From contig NZ_LVYD01000041.1 in the NCBI RefSeq assembly GCF_002077945.1, positions 62,001 to 126,000 on the forward strand: a stretch of DNA of 64,000 nt. Reading direction: 5' to 3'. Numbering within the stretch: the stretch's first letter is position 1; each line of letters begins with the position of its first letter. This DNA is from Niastella vici (GTDB lineage Bacteria > Bacteroidota > Bacteroidia > Chitinophagales > Chitinophagaceae). Of the stretch, positions 19,419 through 28,495 are shown in pieces. Below the pieces are notes generated by a model. That model was not told where the DNA came from. It did no database searches and saw nothing but the letters and a program-made list of their open reading frames with translations. The translations under genes and the position numbers were made by a program.

Positions 19419-21062
19419 ATGGCTGAAGTGATCTTAATGCCCCGCCTGAGCGATACCATGACAGAAGGCGTGATAGCGGCCTGGCATAAAAAGGTAGGCG
19501 ACAAAGTAAAGAAAGGCGACTTACTGGCAGAGGTGGAAACCGATAAGGCAACCATGGAACTGGAAAGTTATAAAGATGGCACCCTGCTTCATATCGGCAC
19601 ACAAAAAGGGGGAAAATTACAGGTTAATGATCTGTTAGCCATTATTGGTAACCCCGGTGAAGATATCAGCTCCCTGATTGGTGGTGGTGGCCAGAAAGCC
19701 GCTGCAGCCGCTGCGCCTGCCAAAACAGAAGCCCCTGCCCCAGCCAAAGCCGAGGCACCAGCCGCAAAACCCGCTGGCGAATCACTCGACCTGGCCAATA
19801 TGCAGGAAGTGATCCTGATGCCGCGCCTCAGCGATACCATGACGGAAGGTGTAATTGCCGCCTGGCATAAAAAAGTGGGCGACACTGTGAAAAAAGGCGA
19901 TCTGCTGGCCGATGTGGAAACCGATAAGGCTACCATGGAGCTGGAAAGCTATAAAGAAGGTAAATTATTATATATCGGTGCACAAAAAGGTGATAAGGTT
20001 CCCGTAAACGCCCTGTTGTGCATCATTGGTGATGAAAAGAAAGTAGATGTTGAAAAGATCGTAGCTGCCGCCAAAGGTGGTGTTAGCACCGGTGCTGCCA
20101 AAAGCCAGCCCGAAGCTGTTGCACAAACTACACAAGCTGCCAGCGCACAAACTGAAACCGCTGCCCCTGCTCATGGTACAGGCAATGGCCGCGTGATCGC
20201 TTCTCCCCTCGCCAAAAAATTAGCTTCTGAAAAAGGTATTGATATTAACAAAGTTGCCGGTTCGGGTGATGGCGGACGTATCATTAAAAGAGATATCGAC
20301 AATTACACGCCTGCTGCCGGTGGCCAGGCCCCTGCAACAGCTGCCCAAACTGGTAAAGCAGCCCCTGCAGTTGCCGGTCAGGTAAGCTTTGAAGATGTAC
20401 CTGTATCGCAAATGCGCAAGGTAATTGCCAAACGCCTGTCTGAAAGCAAGTTCACTGCTCCTGAGTTCTACCTCACCATGGAAATAAACATGGATAAAGC
20501 GGTAGAAAGCAGAGCCAAGCTCAATGATATTTCACCGGTTAAGATCTCCTTTAACGACATGGTGTTAAAAGCCTGCGCAATTGCACTGAAACAACACCCC
20601 AAAGTGAACAGCAGCTGGCAGGGCGATACCATTCGCGTTAACCATCACGTGAATGTTGGTGTGGCAGTGGCAGTTGAAGAAGGATTGCTGGTACCTGTTG
20701 TACGTTTTGCCGATCTGAAATCATTATCACAGATCGCCACTGAAGTAAAAGATTTCGCGAAGAGAGCAAAAGATAAAAAATTACAACCCAGCGATTGGGA
20801 AGGAAGCACCTTCACGATCTCAAACCTGGGTATGTTTGGAATAGAAGAGTTCACCGCCATCATCAATCCACCCGATTCATGTATCCTGGCTGTGGGCGCT
20901 ATTAACCAGGTTCCCATCGTAAAAGACGGACAGATCAAGGTTGGTAACATCATGAAAGTTACCTTAACCTGCGACCACCGCGTAGTTGACGGCGCTACCG
21001 GAGCTGCCTTCCTGCAAACCCTGCAGGGCTTACTGGAAGAACCGCTGCGCATGCTGGTGTAA
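19419..21062 (+). CDS. pdhC: Pyruvate dehydrogenase E2, dihydrolipoamide acetyltransferase
   Basis: 547 residues. Two lipoyl domains (about 1-78 and 128-205) are almost identical, each with the lipoylated lysine in VETDKATMELESY. Ala/Pro-rich swinging linkers separate them from a peripheral subunit-binding domain (ASPLAKKLASEKGIDINKVAG) and the catalytic core, which ends with the active-site motif DHRVVDGATGA. It transfers the acetyl group from lipoyl to CoA in the pyruvate dehydrogenase complex. E1 and E3 genes are not adjacent. A weak promoter-like pair TTG-N22-TAATTTCG sits at 19351-19383. Confidence 0.95.
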   Translation: MAEVILMPRLSDTMTEGVIAAWHKKVGDKVKKGDLLAEVETDKATMELESYKDGTLLHIGTQKGGKLQVNDLLAIIGNPGEDISSLIGGGGQKAAAAAAPAKTEAPAPAKAEAPAAKPAGESLDLANMQEVILMPRLSDTMTEGVIAAWHKKVGDTVKKGDLLADVETDKATMELESYKEGKLLYIGAQKGDKVPVNALLCIIGDEKKVDVEKIVAAAKGGVSTGAAKSQPEAVAQTTQAASAQTETAAPAHGTGNGRVIASPLAKKLASEKGIDINKVAGSGDGGRIIKRDIDNYTPAAGGQAPATAAQTGKAAPAVAGQVSFEDVPVSQMRKVIAKRLSESKFTAPEFYLTMEINMDKAVESRAKLNDISPVKISFNDMVLKACAIALKQHPKVNSSWQGDTIRVNHHVNVGVAVAVEEGLLVPVVRFADLKSLSQIATEVKDFAKRAKDKKLQPSDWEGSTFTISNLGMFGIEEFTAIINPPDSCILAVGAINQVPIVKDGQIKVGNIMKVTLTCDHRVVDGATGAAFLQTLQGLLEEPLRMLV

Positions 21063-21087
21063 GTTCAACAATTGTAACCTTATATAG

Positions 21088-21122
21088 AAAAGGTCCCATG
21101 TTAAGTGTGGGACCTTTTTTTA
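21088..21122 (+). terminator. Intrinsic terminator of the E2 gene
   Basis: AAAGGTCCCA (21089-21098) pairs with TGGGACCTTT (21108-21117) and is followed by a T-run. Confidence 0.85.
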
Positions 21123-21257
21123 TTTTGGGCTGAAGTAAGAAGTAGGAAGTATGAAATTCGCAAACCTCATACTTCCTGCCTCTCTTTGCTATCTCCACTC
21201 ACCATTGCCCATTCATTTCTTTTTTTATACTTTTATCGCCAACACAATACCTGACCC

Positions 21258-22088
21258 ATGAGGCCTGTTTACTTTCTCCTTTTTATTGCAGTATATCTTA
21301 CATCCTGCGGCTCTGATAGTGGTTTGCCTATTACCAAAGACGAGTTGAAAGGCAACTGGATCGTTGTTCGCACTACCACCAATAACAAGGAACTATATGA
21401 ATCTATAACCCATTCGGAACTCAGTAAACTAAAGCATAAAACAGAACTCACGATGTTCAGTTTTCAACCCAACGGCGAAGTTATTGTCGATGACGGCACC
21501 ATTGAAAAAAGAACGTCAAGCTGGAACTTCACAAATGATCAGCAACTGATCATCCAGGTTAAAAACAGGAAAGAGCGTAACGAGGACAATTCCCCCATAT
21601 TTACTGCCAGCCGCTACCGGCACGACACATTGGTGCTTGAAAATATCTTAAGGGAAGATGTGCACATAAAGCACACCTTTATACGATTAAAAACCAATGA
21701 CACGGTACCCAACCTGTTTCAACCCGCATTGAATAAATGGCGCGAGCAACCGCTACAGGCTGAAGATGATGAAGCCATTAAAACGCGGCTTAAACAGGTA
21801 TTATATTATTACTCAGCCTATTTCGCCTCCTTTTCCTACAACAAAGTACCTTACTTTAACCTTGAAAAGATCTATTGCCCCATCCTGTTTTACAACGGAG
21901 GCGTGGGTTTAAAGAAACTTAAGGAAAACGATGAGTGGATCAAGGTCTTCCACGACTATTCCGATGCAGAAAAGGCACATGCCATGTTGAGCAAAGCCTT
22001 TTCACGAATGTCAAACTTTCCGAGCAGAGGCAACGATTACGTAGCGGAATATGTTATTGTATTGAAGATGTTAGCCGATAAATTATAA
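21258..22088 (+). CDS. Lipoprotein of unknown function
   Basis: 276 residues. The signal peptide ends with the lipobox LTSC (Cys17), so the mature protein is lipid-anchored. The first part (KGNWIVVRTTTNNKELYE to KHTFIRLK, about 30-150) has the look of a lipocalin-like strand-rich domain: an opening GNW followed by regular beta stretches. The second part is helical. No catalytic motif is recognised and no function is proposed. The gene ends 9 bp from the end of the convergent phosphoesterase gene. Confidence 0.7.
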   Translation: MRPVYFLLFIAVYLTSCGSDSGLPITKDELKGNWIVVRTTTNNKELYESITHSELSKLKHKTELTMFSFQPNGEVIVDDGTIEKRTSSWNFTNDQQLIIQVKNRKERNEDNSPIFTASRYRHDTLVLENILREDVHIKHTFIRLKTNDTVPNLFQPALNKWREQPLQAEDDEAIKTRLKQVLYYYSAYFASFSYNKVPYFNLEKIYCPILFYNGGVGLKKLKENDEWIKVFHDYSDAEKAHAMLSKAFSRMSNFPSRGNDYVAEYVIVLKMLADKL

Positions 22089-22097
22089 CACGCTAAA

Positions 22098-23948
22098 TCA
22101 CTTCACACGCAGCAACACCACCTTTCCATCCATAGTAGAGGCAACAAGGTGCTGCTTATCCAATACGCGCACTGTATTCACCATGGAGTTATCAATTTTA
22201 TAAGCCCATGAAACTTTTTGCGTAGCCACATCAACCGCATAAACAACCCCATTACGCGTACCAAAAAATAGTTGTCCGTCTTTTTCGATCAGCATCGATG
22301 GCACATGCTCATAGCCAAAACCCGCATTCATTACCCAGGCGGGCCGTTGTGCCGTATGACTTGTAGCATAGGCAACTACTGTATCCTGCATCGTTTTACC
22401 GTATACGTACTTTCCATCTGCCGACATACCGATCGACTCGCGAACGCGGGTCTCACTGTTCTGCCATAAAGTAGCGCCTGTTACCGCATCAATGGCATAC
22501 AGGGTGCGGTTGGGGCAAACCACATACACCACACTGTCATGCGCTACCGGAATACAGGCCGCAGGTGAAAAATTGATCACCGAAAAACCGGGGTCCCATT
22601 GCCAGGCCAGTTGCCCATTGTTTTTGTTCACCGCATACAGGTGTTTATCCCAGGCGCCAAAGATCACCATATTGCCATAGATCAACGGGGTGCTTACCAC
22701 CGGCCCCTGTAAACCGTTAAACTTCCAGAAAGCCTTTCCGTTTGCCAGGTTCAATGCCATAAAGTTGTGATCACTCCCCCCAATAAAAACGGTATCGCCA
22801 ACAATTACCGGCGAACCTAAAACCGATGCGTCTGTTTTTACTTTCCAAATTAGCTTCCCTGTTAATGCATTTAAACAATATACATCTCCATCCCCTGAAC
22901 CCAACACCACTTTACCTGCGCGTACAGCGGGAGAAGAAAAGATGGCGCCCTGTGTTTTATACATCCACTTCTTTTTTCCATCGGGTTGGTTTAAAGCCGT
23001 AATAACGCCATTCTGGTTACCGAAAATAACCAGGTTGTTTGCAACCGCCGGTGTTGAGATCACATTGGCATCGGACGAATACGCCCATATTGGTTTTACC
23101 TGGGCGTACTGTGCATTAATAGCATAGGACGGCCGTTCAAAATGGCCAATGGTATCAACCCGGGGATGCCGTAATGTTAGCCAGGAAGGCAGCGGTGCTC
23201 CGCCCGGTCTGCGTTCGGTATATACAATTGTAGAATCGGTCACATCAACAAGGTTATAGCCACCAAGAGGCGCTTTTGCCCGCAGGTTCGAACGGCCCAT
23301 TACACCAGGAATGTTTTCGAAACTAAGGGCATGATTATTATGCCCATGCCCGCAAATGATCATCAATGTATTGTAATTATTTAACCGGTCGGTGATCTCG
23401 TACCAGTTATCGAGGCTGTTATCGATGGGATAATGATTGCAAAAAATGATGGGTTGATCTTTCGGTGTTTTTGCCAGCAAACTGTCTAACCAAACAATGG
23501 CATTGCGGGGAACATGGCCATCGCTCATTCGCACATACGGCCCCGACGCGCAGCCAATAAATCGAATACCGTTGTAGTCGAATTGAAACTTATCGTACCC
23601 GAAGGTGGTGGCAAAATGCACACCGCCGCTTTCACTCCAGCCTGCATCGTGATTACCCGGAATGATGTAATATTTTACCTGCAGGCTGTCGAGTATTTGT
23701 TTGGCCAGCACCAGTTGCGCATCGGTGCCCAGTTCAGTAATGTCGCCGGTAATGATCACAAACGCCACATTGTGCTGCCCGTTTATATCCCGTACTGTGC
23801 GGCGCAGGTCTTCCTCGGCCGAACCATTGGGTGAACCAATATGCGTATCACTGATATGTATAAATCGAAAAGGTTTAATTTGAGCGTGCCCTGCAATAAC
23901 TGCCAGCAGGAACATTGAAATAGTCAGCATTTTTTTCATAGCCGCCAA
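22098..23948 (-). CDS. Secreted metallophosphoesterase with PQQ-type beta-propeller
   Basis: 616 residues with a signal peptide (cleaved after GHAQ; Met4 is an alternative start). Residues 25-250 form a calcineurin-like phosphoesterase with all metal motifs: HISDTHIG, ITGDITELG, PGNHDAGW, CNHYPID and CGHGHNNH. Residues 285-616 carry repeats of the quinoprotein/PQQ-like beta-propeller, for example GVITALNQPDGKKKWMYKTQ, GDVYCLNALTGKLIWKVKT and GVVYAVDVATQKVSWAYK. It is likely periplasmic or surface-exposed. The combination suggests a phosphatase with a propeller for binding partners or substrate; the target is not known. Confidence 0.88.
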   Translation of the reverse strand: MAAMKKMLTISMFLLAVIAGHAQIKPFRFIHISDTHIGSPNGSAEEDLRRTVRDINGQHNVAFVIITGDITELGTDAQLVLAKQILDSLQVKYYIIPGNHDAGWSESGGVHFATTFGYDKFQFDYNGIRFIGCASGPYVRMSDGHVPRNAIVWLDSLLAKTPKDQPIIFCNHYPIDNSLDNWYEITDRLNNYNTLMIICGHGHNNHALSFENIPGVMGRSNLRAKAPLGGYNLVDVTDSTIVYTERRPGGAPLPSWLTLRHPRVDTIGHFERPSYAINAQYAQVKPIWAYSSDANVISTPAVANNLVIFGNQNGVITALNQPDGKKKWMYKTQGAIFSSPAVRAGKVVLGSGDGDVYCLNALTGKLIWKVKTDASVLGSPVIVGDTVFIGGSDHNFMALNLANGKAFWKFNGLQGPVVSTPLIYGNMVIFGAWDKHLYAVNKNNGQLAWQWDPGFSVINFSPAACIPVAHDSVVYVVCPNRTLYAIDAVTGATLWQNSETRVRESIGMSADGKYVYGKTMQDTVVAYATSHTAQRPAWVMNAGFGYEHVPSMLIEKDGQLFFGTRNGVVYAVDVATQKVSWAYKIDNSMVNTVRVLDKQHLVASTMDGKVVLLRVK

Positions 23949-24247
23949 ATTAATATATAATCAAAACGGAAATACCAGCACAAAACAGCAAGTACATTAA
24001 ATTAAAGTGTATTAATTAAATCTTAATGGCGTAAATGGCGGCGGCATCGGCCTCCGCTTTCCCGGCCTGTCTGTTAAGTTAAAGTAAACACGATAAAAAT
24101 TTGCATCTGGTCTGTAATGTTTACCTGACGTCACCTACCAATTATGTATAACAGAAAACACAAAAAATAACCGGACCACCGGTATTACTATACACTGGAA
24201 GCTGAGCCCTCAATTGTATTATTATCAACTAAAAACCCTGAACCCAT
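23949..24247. other. Divergent intergenic region, about 300 bp
   Basis: Promoter-bearing space between the phosphoesterase gene and the NfeD-like gene. It is AT-rich at its left side. No consensus promoter at correct spacing, no hairpin with T-run and no small gene was identified. Confidence 0.4.
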
Positions 24248-24835
24248 ATGCTGCTAAGCATAAGCACCTGGTGGCAAACCCTTGCCCCTTTTGAAAAAAT
24301 ATTCTGGGGAATTGCTGTTGTGTTTTCTGCCCTTTACCTGATGCAAAGTATATTATCCCTTTCAGGGGGCGATGCAGATCACGCAGCGAGCCACGCAGAT
24401 ACCGCTATTGACCATGATGGGGGTATGGCTCATCAATTCATTACCATCAAAAACATGATCGCCTTTTTCACAATGTTCGGCTGGGCCGGACTGGCCTCGC
24501 ATTACGGCGGCATGAGCAAAACGGCCACTATATTGCTTGCCCTTGCCGGCGGAACGATCGTGGTATTGCTTATGGCCATCATTCTAAAAAATATGAGCCG
24601 CCTTCGTTACAACGGTGCGTTGAAACTAGAGAACGCCATCAATAAAACAGGCAGCACCTATCTTTTTATACCGCCCAATCGCAGTGGTATGGGAAAAGTG
24701 CATATAAAAGTACAGGGTACTTTACACGAACTGCCAGCCATGACAGATGATGATGAAGAAATTGCTACCGGTAAACTCATCAGGGTAAGAAATATCATCA
24801 ATGACCGGATATTACTGGTAACCCTGGCCGGATAA
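24248..24835 (+). CDS. NfeD-like/OB-fold membrane protein, flotillin partner
   Basis: 195 residues: a hydrophobic segment at about 18-40, a His/Asp/Ala-rich loop (GGDADHAASHADTAIDHDGG), two further helices (about 68-112), and a soluble C-terminal beta-rich domain (GMGKVHIKVQGTLHELPAM) that resembles the OB-fold of NfeD/YqiJ-type proteins. Such proteins pair with flotillins, and here the flotillin gene follows after 49 bp, which supports the call. The histidine-rich loop could bind metal, but this is only a guess. Confidence 0.7.
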   Translation: MLLSISTWWQTLAPFEKIFWGIAVVFSALYLMQSILSLSGGDADHAASHADTAIDHDGGMAHQFITIKNMIAFFTMFGWAGLASHYGGMSKTATILLALAGGTIVVLLMAIILKNMSRLRYNGALKLENAINKTGSTYLFIPPNRSGMGKVHIKVQGTLHELPAMTDDDEEIATGKLIRVRNIINDRILLVTLAG

Positions 24836-24884
24836 CAATTCTCATAATATATATTCCAATTTCAAACCCTAAATTAATGACGTT

Positions 24885-26459
24885 ATGGATTACATTTTAA
24901 TTGTGGTCGCGGGAGCGGTATTGTTCCTTTTCATTCTCATTCTCTCCATGTTCAGGCGGTACAAACGATGCCCCAGCGACCGCGTGCTGGTGGTATATGG
25001 TAAAGTAGGCCGAAGCACCGATGGTACAGAAGGCAACCTGAGCGCCAAATGTATACACGGTGGCGCCGCATTCATTTGGCCCGTTATTCAGGATTATTCC
25101 TTCCTTGATCTTACCCCTATTTCCATTGAGGTCAATCTTACCAATGCACTCAGTAAACAAAACATCCGGGTCGATGTGCCTTCGCGCTTTACCGTTGGTA
25201 TTTCAACCGAACAGGGCGTAATGCAAAATGCGGCAGAACGCCTGCTGGGTTTACAACAGGCACAAATACACGACCTGGCCAAGGACATCATATTGGGACA
25301 AATGCGCCTGGTGGTTGCCATGATGGATATTGAAGAGATCAACAGCAACCGCGATAAATTCCTTGCCAACATTGCATCTAACGTAGAAGCCGAGCTGAAC
25401 AAGATCGGTTTAAAAATGATCAACGTAAACGTAACCGATATCAAGGATGAAAGCGGTTACCTTGAAGCGCTGGGTAAAGAAGCATCGGCCAAGGCACTCA
25501 ACGAAGCAAAGAAAAGTGTGGCCGAGCAGGATAGAATGGGTGAAATTGGTAAAGCCATCGCCGAAAGAGAACGCGATGTAAGCATGAAGCAAACCCAGAA
25601 AGAACGGGACGTGCAGATGGCCGAAACGCAACGCGACCGCGACTCCAGCATCGCTGTGGCCGAAAAAGATAAAGAGGTACTCATTGCCGCCGCCAGAAGA
25701 GATGAACAGATCGGTAAAGTGGAAGCCGAAAGGGATACCCGTATTAAATCGGCTGAAGCGAACTCCATTGCGGTTCAGGGTGAAAACCTTGCAAAGATCC
25801 AGATCGCCGATTCTGAAGCCTCCAGAAGAGAAAGAGAAGCGGAAGCCCTGAAGCGGGCCATTGCTGCCGAAAAAGTGCAGGCCGCCAAAGCGTTGGAAGA
25901 AGCCTATCTCGCCGAACAAAAAGCAGAAGCTGCCAGGGCCGACAGGGAACGGGCTTCTCAGAATGCCAACATCGTAGTAACAGCCGAAATACAAAAACAA
26001 AAAGCCATCATTGAAGCACAGGCTGAAGCCGAAAAGATCCGCGAAAAAGCAAAAGGTGAGGCCGATGCCATTTATGCCAAACTGGAAGCAGAAGCAAGAG
26101 GTATGTATGAAATACTGACCAAACAGGCCGAAGGTTTGGATAAGATCGTGAAAGCAGCCGGTAACAATCCGAAAGATGCCGTACTGTTGCTTATCTCAGA
26201 TAAACTGCCCGAACTGGTAAAAATGCAAACAGATGCGATCAGGAATATCAAGATCGACAAAATAACGGTTTGGGAAAACGGGCAGAACGGTTCCGGCAAA
26301 AATTCAACCGCCAACTTTATTTCGGGCATGTACAAGGCAGTGCCTCCGTTAAAAGATATTTTTGATATGGCAGGTATGAACCTTCCCTCCTATCTCGGCA
26401 ATACTAAAAAGGAGGAAGCTACCCCCACTGATGCCATTGTGGTGAAAGACGAAAAATAA
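24885..26459 (+). CDS. Flotillin-family (SPFH domain) protein, YqiK/FloT-like
   Basis: 524 residues. An N-terminal membrane segment (3-22, YILIVVAGAVLFLFILILSM), an SPFH/band-7 domain (about 30-200, with VLVVYGKVGR and VNVTDIKDESGYLEALG), then a long, highly charged coiled coil (about 200-400) made of repeated KERDVQMAETQRDRD-like units, and a C-terminal region with KAAGNNPKDAVLLLISDKLPELV. Flotillins organise membrane microdomains as large cages or rings. It forms an operon with the NfeD-like gene and ends at a strong hairpin. Confidence 0.93.
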   Translation: MDYILIVVAGAVLFLFILILSMFRRYKRCPSDRVLVVYGKVGRSTDGTEGNLSAKCIHGGAAFIWPVIQDYSFLDLTPISIEVNLTNALSKQNIRVDVPSRFTVGISTEQGVMQNAAERLLGLQQAQIHDLAKDIILGQMRLVVAMMDIEEINSNRDKFLANIASNVEAELNKIGLKMINVNVTDIKDESGYLEALGKEASAKALNEAKKSVAEQDRMGEIGKAIAERERDVSMKQTQKERDVQMAETQRDRDSSIAVAEKDKEVLIAAARRDEQIGKVEAERDTRIKSAEANSIAVQGENLAKIQIADSEASRREREAEALKRAIAAEKVQAAKALEEAYLAEQKAEAARADRERASQNANIVVTAEIQKQKAIIEAQAEAEKIREKAKGEADAIYAKLEAEARGMYEILTKQAEGLDKIVKAAGNNPKDAVLLLISDKLPELVKMQTDAIRNIKIDKITVWENGQNGSGKNSTANFISGMYKAVPPLKDIFDMAGMNLPSYLGNTKKEEATPTDAIVVKDEK

Positions 26460-26496
26460 TAAGCGGGGTACAGTTCAATTAAAATACTATATCTTT

Positions 26497-26527
26497 AAAG
26501 AGTCCCGGCAGCTGCCGGGACTCTTTT
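26497..26527 (+). terminator. Perfect 30-bp inverted repeat at the flotillin/UbiA junction
   Basis: AAAGAGTCCCGGCAG (26497-26511) is followed at once by its exact reverse complement (26512-26526). A short T-run follows and runs into the ATG of the prenyltransferase at 26528. It should terminate flotillin transcription and may at the same time act on the start of the next operon. A weak -7-like TATCTTTA lies at 26490-26497. Confidence 0.75.
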
Positions 26528-27391
26528 ATGCTTGCACCATCTACCATACAACTACTCCGGTTCCATTTTTCTTTCTTTCTGTTACCGGTATACCTATTCG
26601 CTTTAAGCCAGGTGCCAACTATCAATACGGCCCATGCCCTGGTGATCTTTTTCATCCTGCATGTTCTGGTGTATCCTTCCAGCAACGGGTACAACTCGTA
26701 TATGGACCGCGATGAAACGCCCATTGGCGGCATTAAAGCACCGCTGCCACCAACCCGCCAGTTATTTTATACCAGCGTAATTATGGATGTAGTGGCCGTT
26801 TTGCTGAGCCTGTTTATAAGTTACTGGTTTGCTATTTGCATAATAGCCTATATAGCCGCGTCAAGAGCTTACAGTTACCGGGGCATCCGGTTAAAAAAAT
26901 ATCCTGTTGCCGGTTATCTTACTGTTATCTTATTTCAGGGAGCCGTAACGTATTTTATGGTATATCACGGAAGCAGCCTTAACAAAACATTACTGGTTCC
27001 ACCGGCCCATATGGTGGCAGCCAGTTTGCTGATTGGCGGTTTTTATCCGCTCACGCAGGTTTACCAGCACGAAGCCGATAAAAAAGACGGGGTAGTTACT
27101 ATTAGCGCCTTGCTGGGCTACAGAGGCACCTTCATTTTTACAGCTATAATATATTCACTGGCCATGGGTGTGCTGGCCTGGTCGTTCTTCAGCAGGGGCG
27201 AACAAAAAAAATTCCTGGCACTAGCAACTATGATGCTGCCAGTTCTCGTATATTTTTTCAGTTGGGCGGGTTTGGTGTGGAAAGATGTTCGCAATGCCAG
27301 TTTTGCCAATACGATGCGTATGAACATAGTGGCATCCATTTGTACCAACCTGGCTTTCCTTACCTTATTAATCTGGAGGGGATTTGAGTAA
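26528..27391 (+). CDS. UbiA-family prenyltransferase, first gene of a type III PKS cluster
   Basis: 287 residues, polytopic membrane protein with about eight hydrophobic helices. The two Asp-rich motifs of the UbiA superfamily are recognisable in modified form: NSYMDRDETPIGG (residues 56-68) for NDxxDxxxD, and YQHEADKKDGV around residue 180. These bind the Mg-diphosphate of an isoprenoid donor. Members attach prenyl chains to aromatic rings or make related lipids. It overlaps the next gene by 8 bp, which ties it to the polyketide synthase. Its acceptor would plausibly be the product of that synthase, which is inference. Confidence 0.85.
   Translation: MLAPSTIQLLRFHFSFFLLPVYLFALSQVPTINTAHALVIFFILHVLVYPSSNGYNSYMDRDETPIGGIKAPLPPTRQLFYTSVIMDVVAVLLSLFISYWFAICIIAYIAASRAYSYRGIRLKKYPVAGYLTVILFQGAVTYFMVYHGSSLNKTLLVPPAHMVAASLLIGGFYPLTQVYQHEADKKDGVVTISALLGYRGTFIFTAIIYSLAMGVLAWSFFSRGEQKKFLALATMMLPVLVYFFSWAGLVWKDVRNASFANTMRMNIVASICTNLAFLTLLIWRGFE
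27375..27386 (+). promoter_or_regulatory. Shine-Dalgarno and TTG start of the polyketide synthase
   Basis: GGAGGGG (27375-27381) stands just ahead of the TTG at 27384. The next codons read SKIIAIGTA, the typical N-terminus of the family, so TTG is the best start. A strong Shine-Dalgarno is uncommon in this window, so this site helps fix the start and suggests coupled translation with the UbiA gene. Confidence 0.65.
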
Positions 27392-28484
27392 AATTATTGC
27401 CATCGGTACGGCTGTGCCTGCATTCAGGCATAACCAACAGGACATTCTGCAGTTCATGCAGCTGATCTATTCTTATACCGAAGCTGATAAGCGCCGGTTG
27501 CGATTCCTGTACCACCAAAGCCATATTGATACCCGTTATTCGGTGATCCCCGATTACAGCCGTCCTGTTCCGGAATGGAAATTCTACCCGCATACCGAAA
27601 ACCTGGAGCCCTTCCCTTCCCTTGAGCAACGCATGATCTGGTATCACAAATACGCACCGCAATTGTCGGTGAATGCCATTCGTGACTGTCTCGATGGAAA
27701 ATTAACGCAAGCCGAGATCACCCATCTCATTACCGTGAGCTGTACCGGTATGAGCGCACCCGGCCTCGACCTGCAGGTAATGGAATTGCTCGATCTGCCC
27801 CGGCATACGGTTCGTTCTTCCATTAACTTTATGGGATGCTATGCAGGCATTCATGCCCTGAAAATGGCCGACGCTATTTGCAAAACAGAGAAGCAGGCAA
27901 AAGTACTCATAGTTTGCACGGAACTGTGCACGATACATTTTCAACGCGAGCCAACGGTCGACAATATAGCATCGAGCCTGTTATTTGCCGATGGCTGCGC
28001 TGCTGCCCTCATTACAAGCGATGATAACCCGTTAAAGGGGTTGCATATCGATGGGTTTTATTCAGAAGTGATCCCCAAAGGCAAAAAAGATATGGCCTGG
28101 GAAATTTCCTCCACCGGTTTCCTGATGACGTTGAGCAGCTATATTCCCGATCTGCTGGAAGAAGATTTCACCCAGTTTACGAACAGGGCCCTGGCCAATA
28201 CCGGCGTAACCAAAGCAGATATTTCACATTGGTGCATACATCCCGGCGGTAAAAAGATCCTTGAAGCCATTCATAAAACGCTGTCGCTCCAGAATGGTGA
28301 ACTGCAGGCGTCGCATGATGTATTGCAGCAATACGGGAATATGTCGTCCCCAACCATTTTCTTCGTTCTGAAAAAAATAATGCCTGCCCTTTTACACGCC
28401 AACAACCGGAAAGAACACATTTTCGGCGCGGCCTTTGGCCCCGGCCTCACTATGGAAACATTTGTAGCATCAACGAATTCCTAA
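27384..28484 (+). CDS. Type III polyketide synthase (chalcone/stilbene synthase family)
   Basis: 366 residues, thiolase fold. The catalytic triad is visible: Cys152 (INFMGCYAG), His286 (WCIHPGGKK) and Asn319 (GNMSSPTIFF). The GFGPG-type loop near the end is present as FGPGLTMETF. These enzymes extend a starter acyl-CoA with malonyl-CoA and cyclise the chain to resorcinols, phloroglucinols or pyrones. The starter and the ring type cannot be read from the sequence. Context (UbiA, methyltransferase, FAD oxidoreductase, outer-membrane protein) suggests a tailored, membrane-associated phenolic lipid or quinone. Confidence 0.95.
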   Translation: MSKIIAIGTAVPAFRHNQQDILQFMQLIYSYTEADKRRLRFLYHQSHIDTRYSVIPDYSRPVPEWKFYPHTENLEPFPSLEQRMIWYHKYAPQLSVNAIRDCLDGKLTQAEITHLITVSCTGMSAPGLDLQVMELLDLPRHTVRSSINFMGCYAGIHALKMADAICKTEKQAKVLIVCTELCTIHFQREPTVDNIASSLLFADGCAAALITSDDNPLKGLHIDGFYSEVIPKGKKDMAWEISSTGFLMTLSSYIPDLLEEDFTQFTNRALANTGVTKADISHWCIHPGGKKILEAIHKTLSLQNGELQASHDVLQQYGNMSSPTIFFVLKKIMPALLHANNRKEHIFGAAFGPGLTMETFVASTNS

Positions 28485-28495
28485 ACTGGGCAGGC

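Noticed and set aside
19419-20040. Near-identical repeats in the E2 gene as a sign of assembly duplication
   Set aside because: The two units are lipoyl domains that differ at several codons, a normal E2 architecture.
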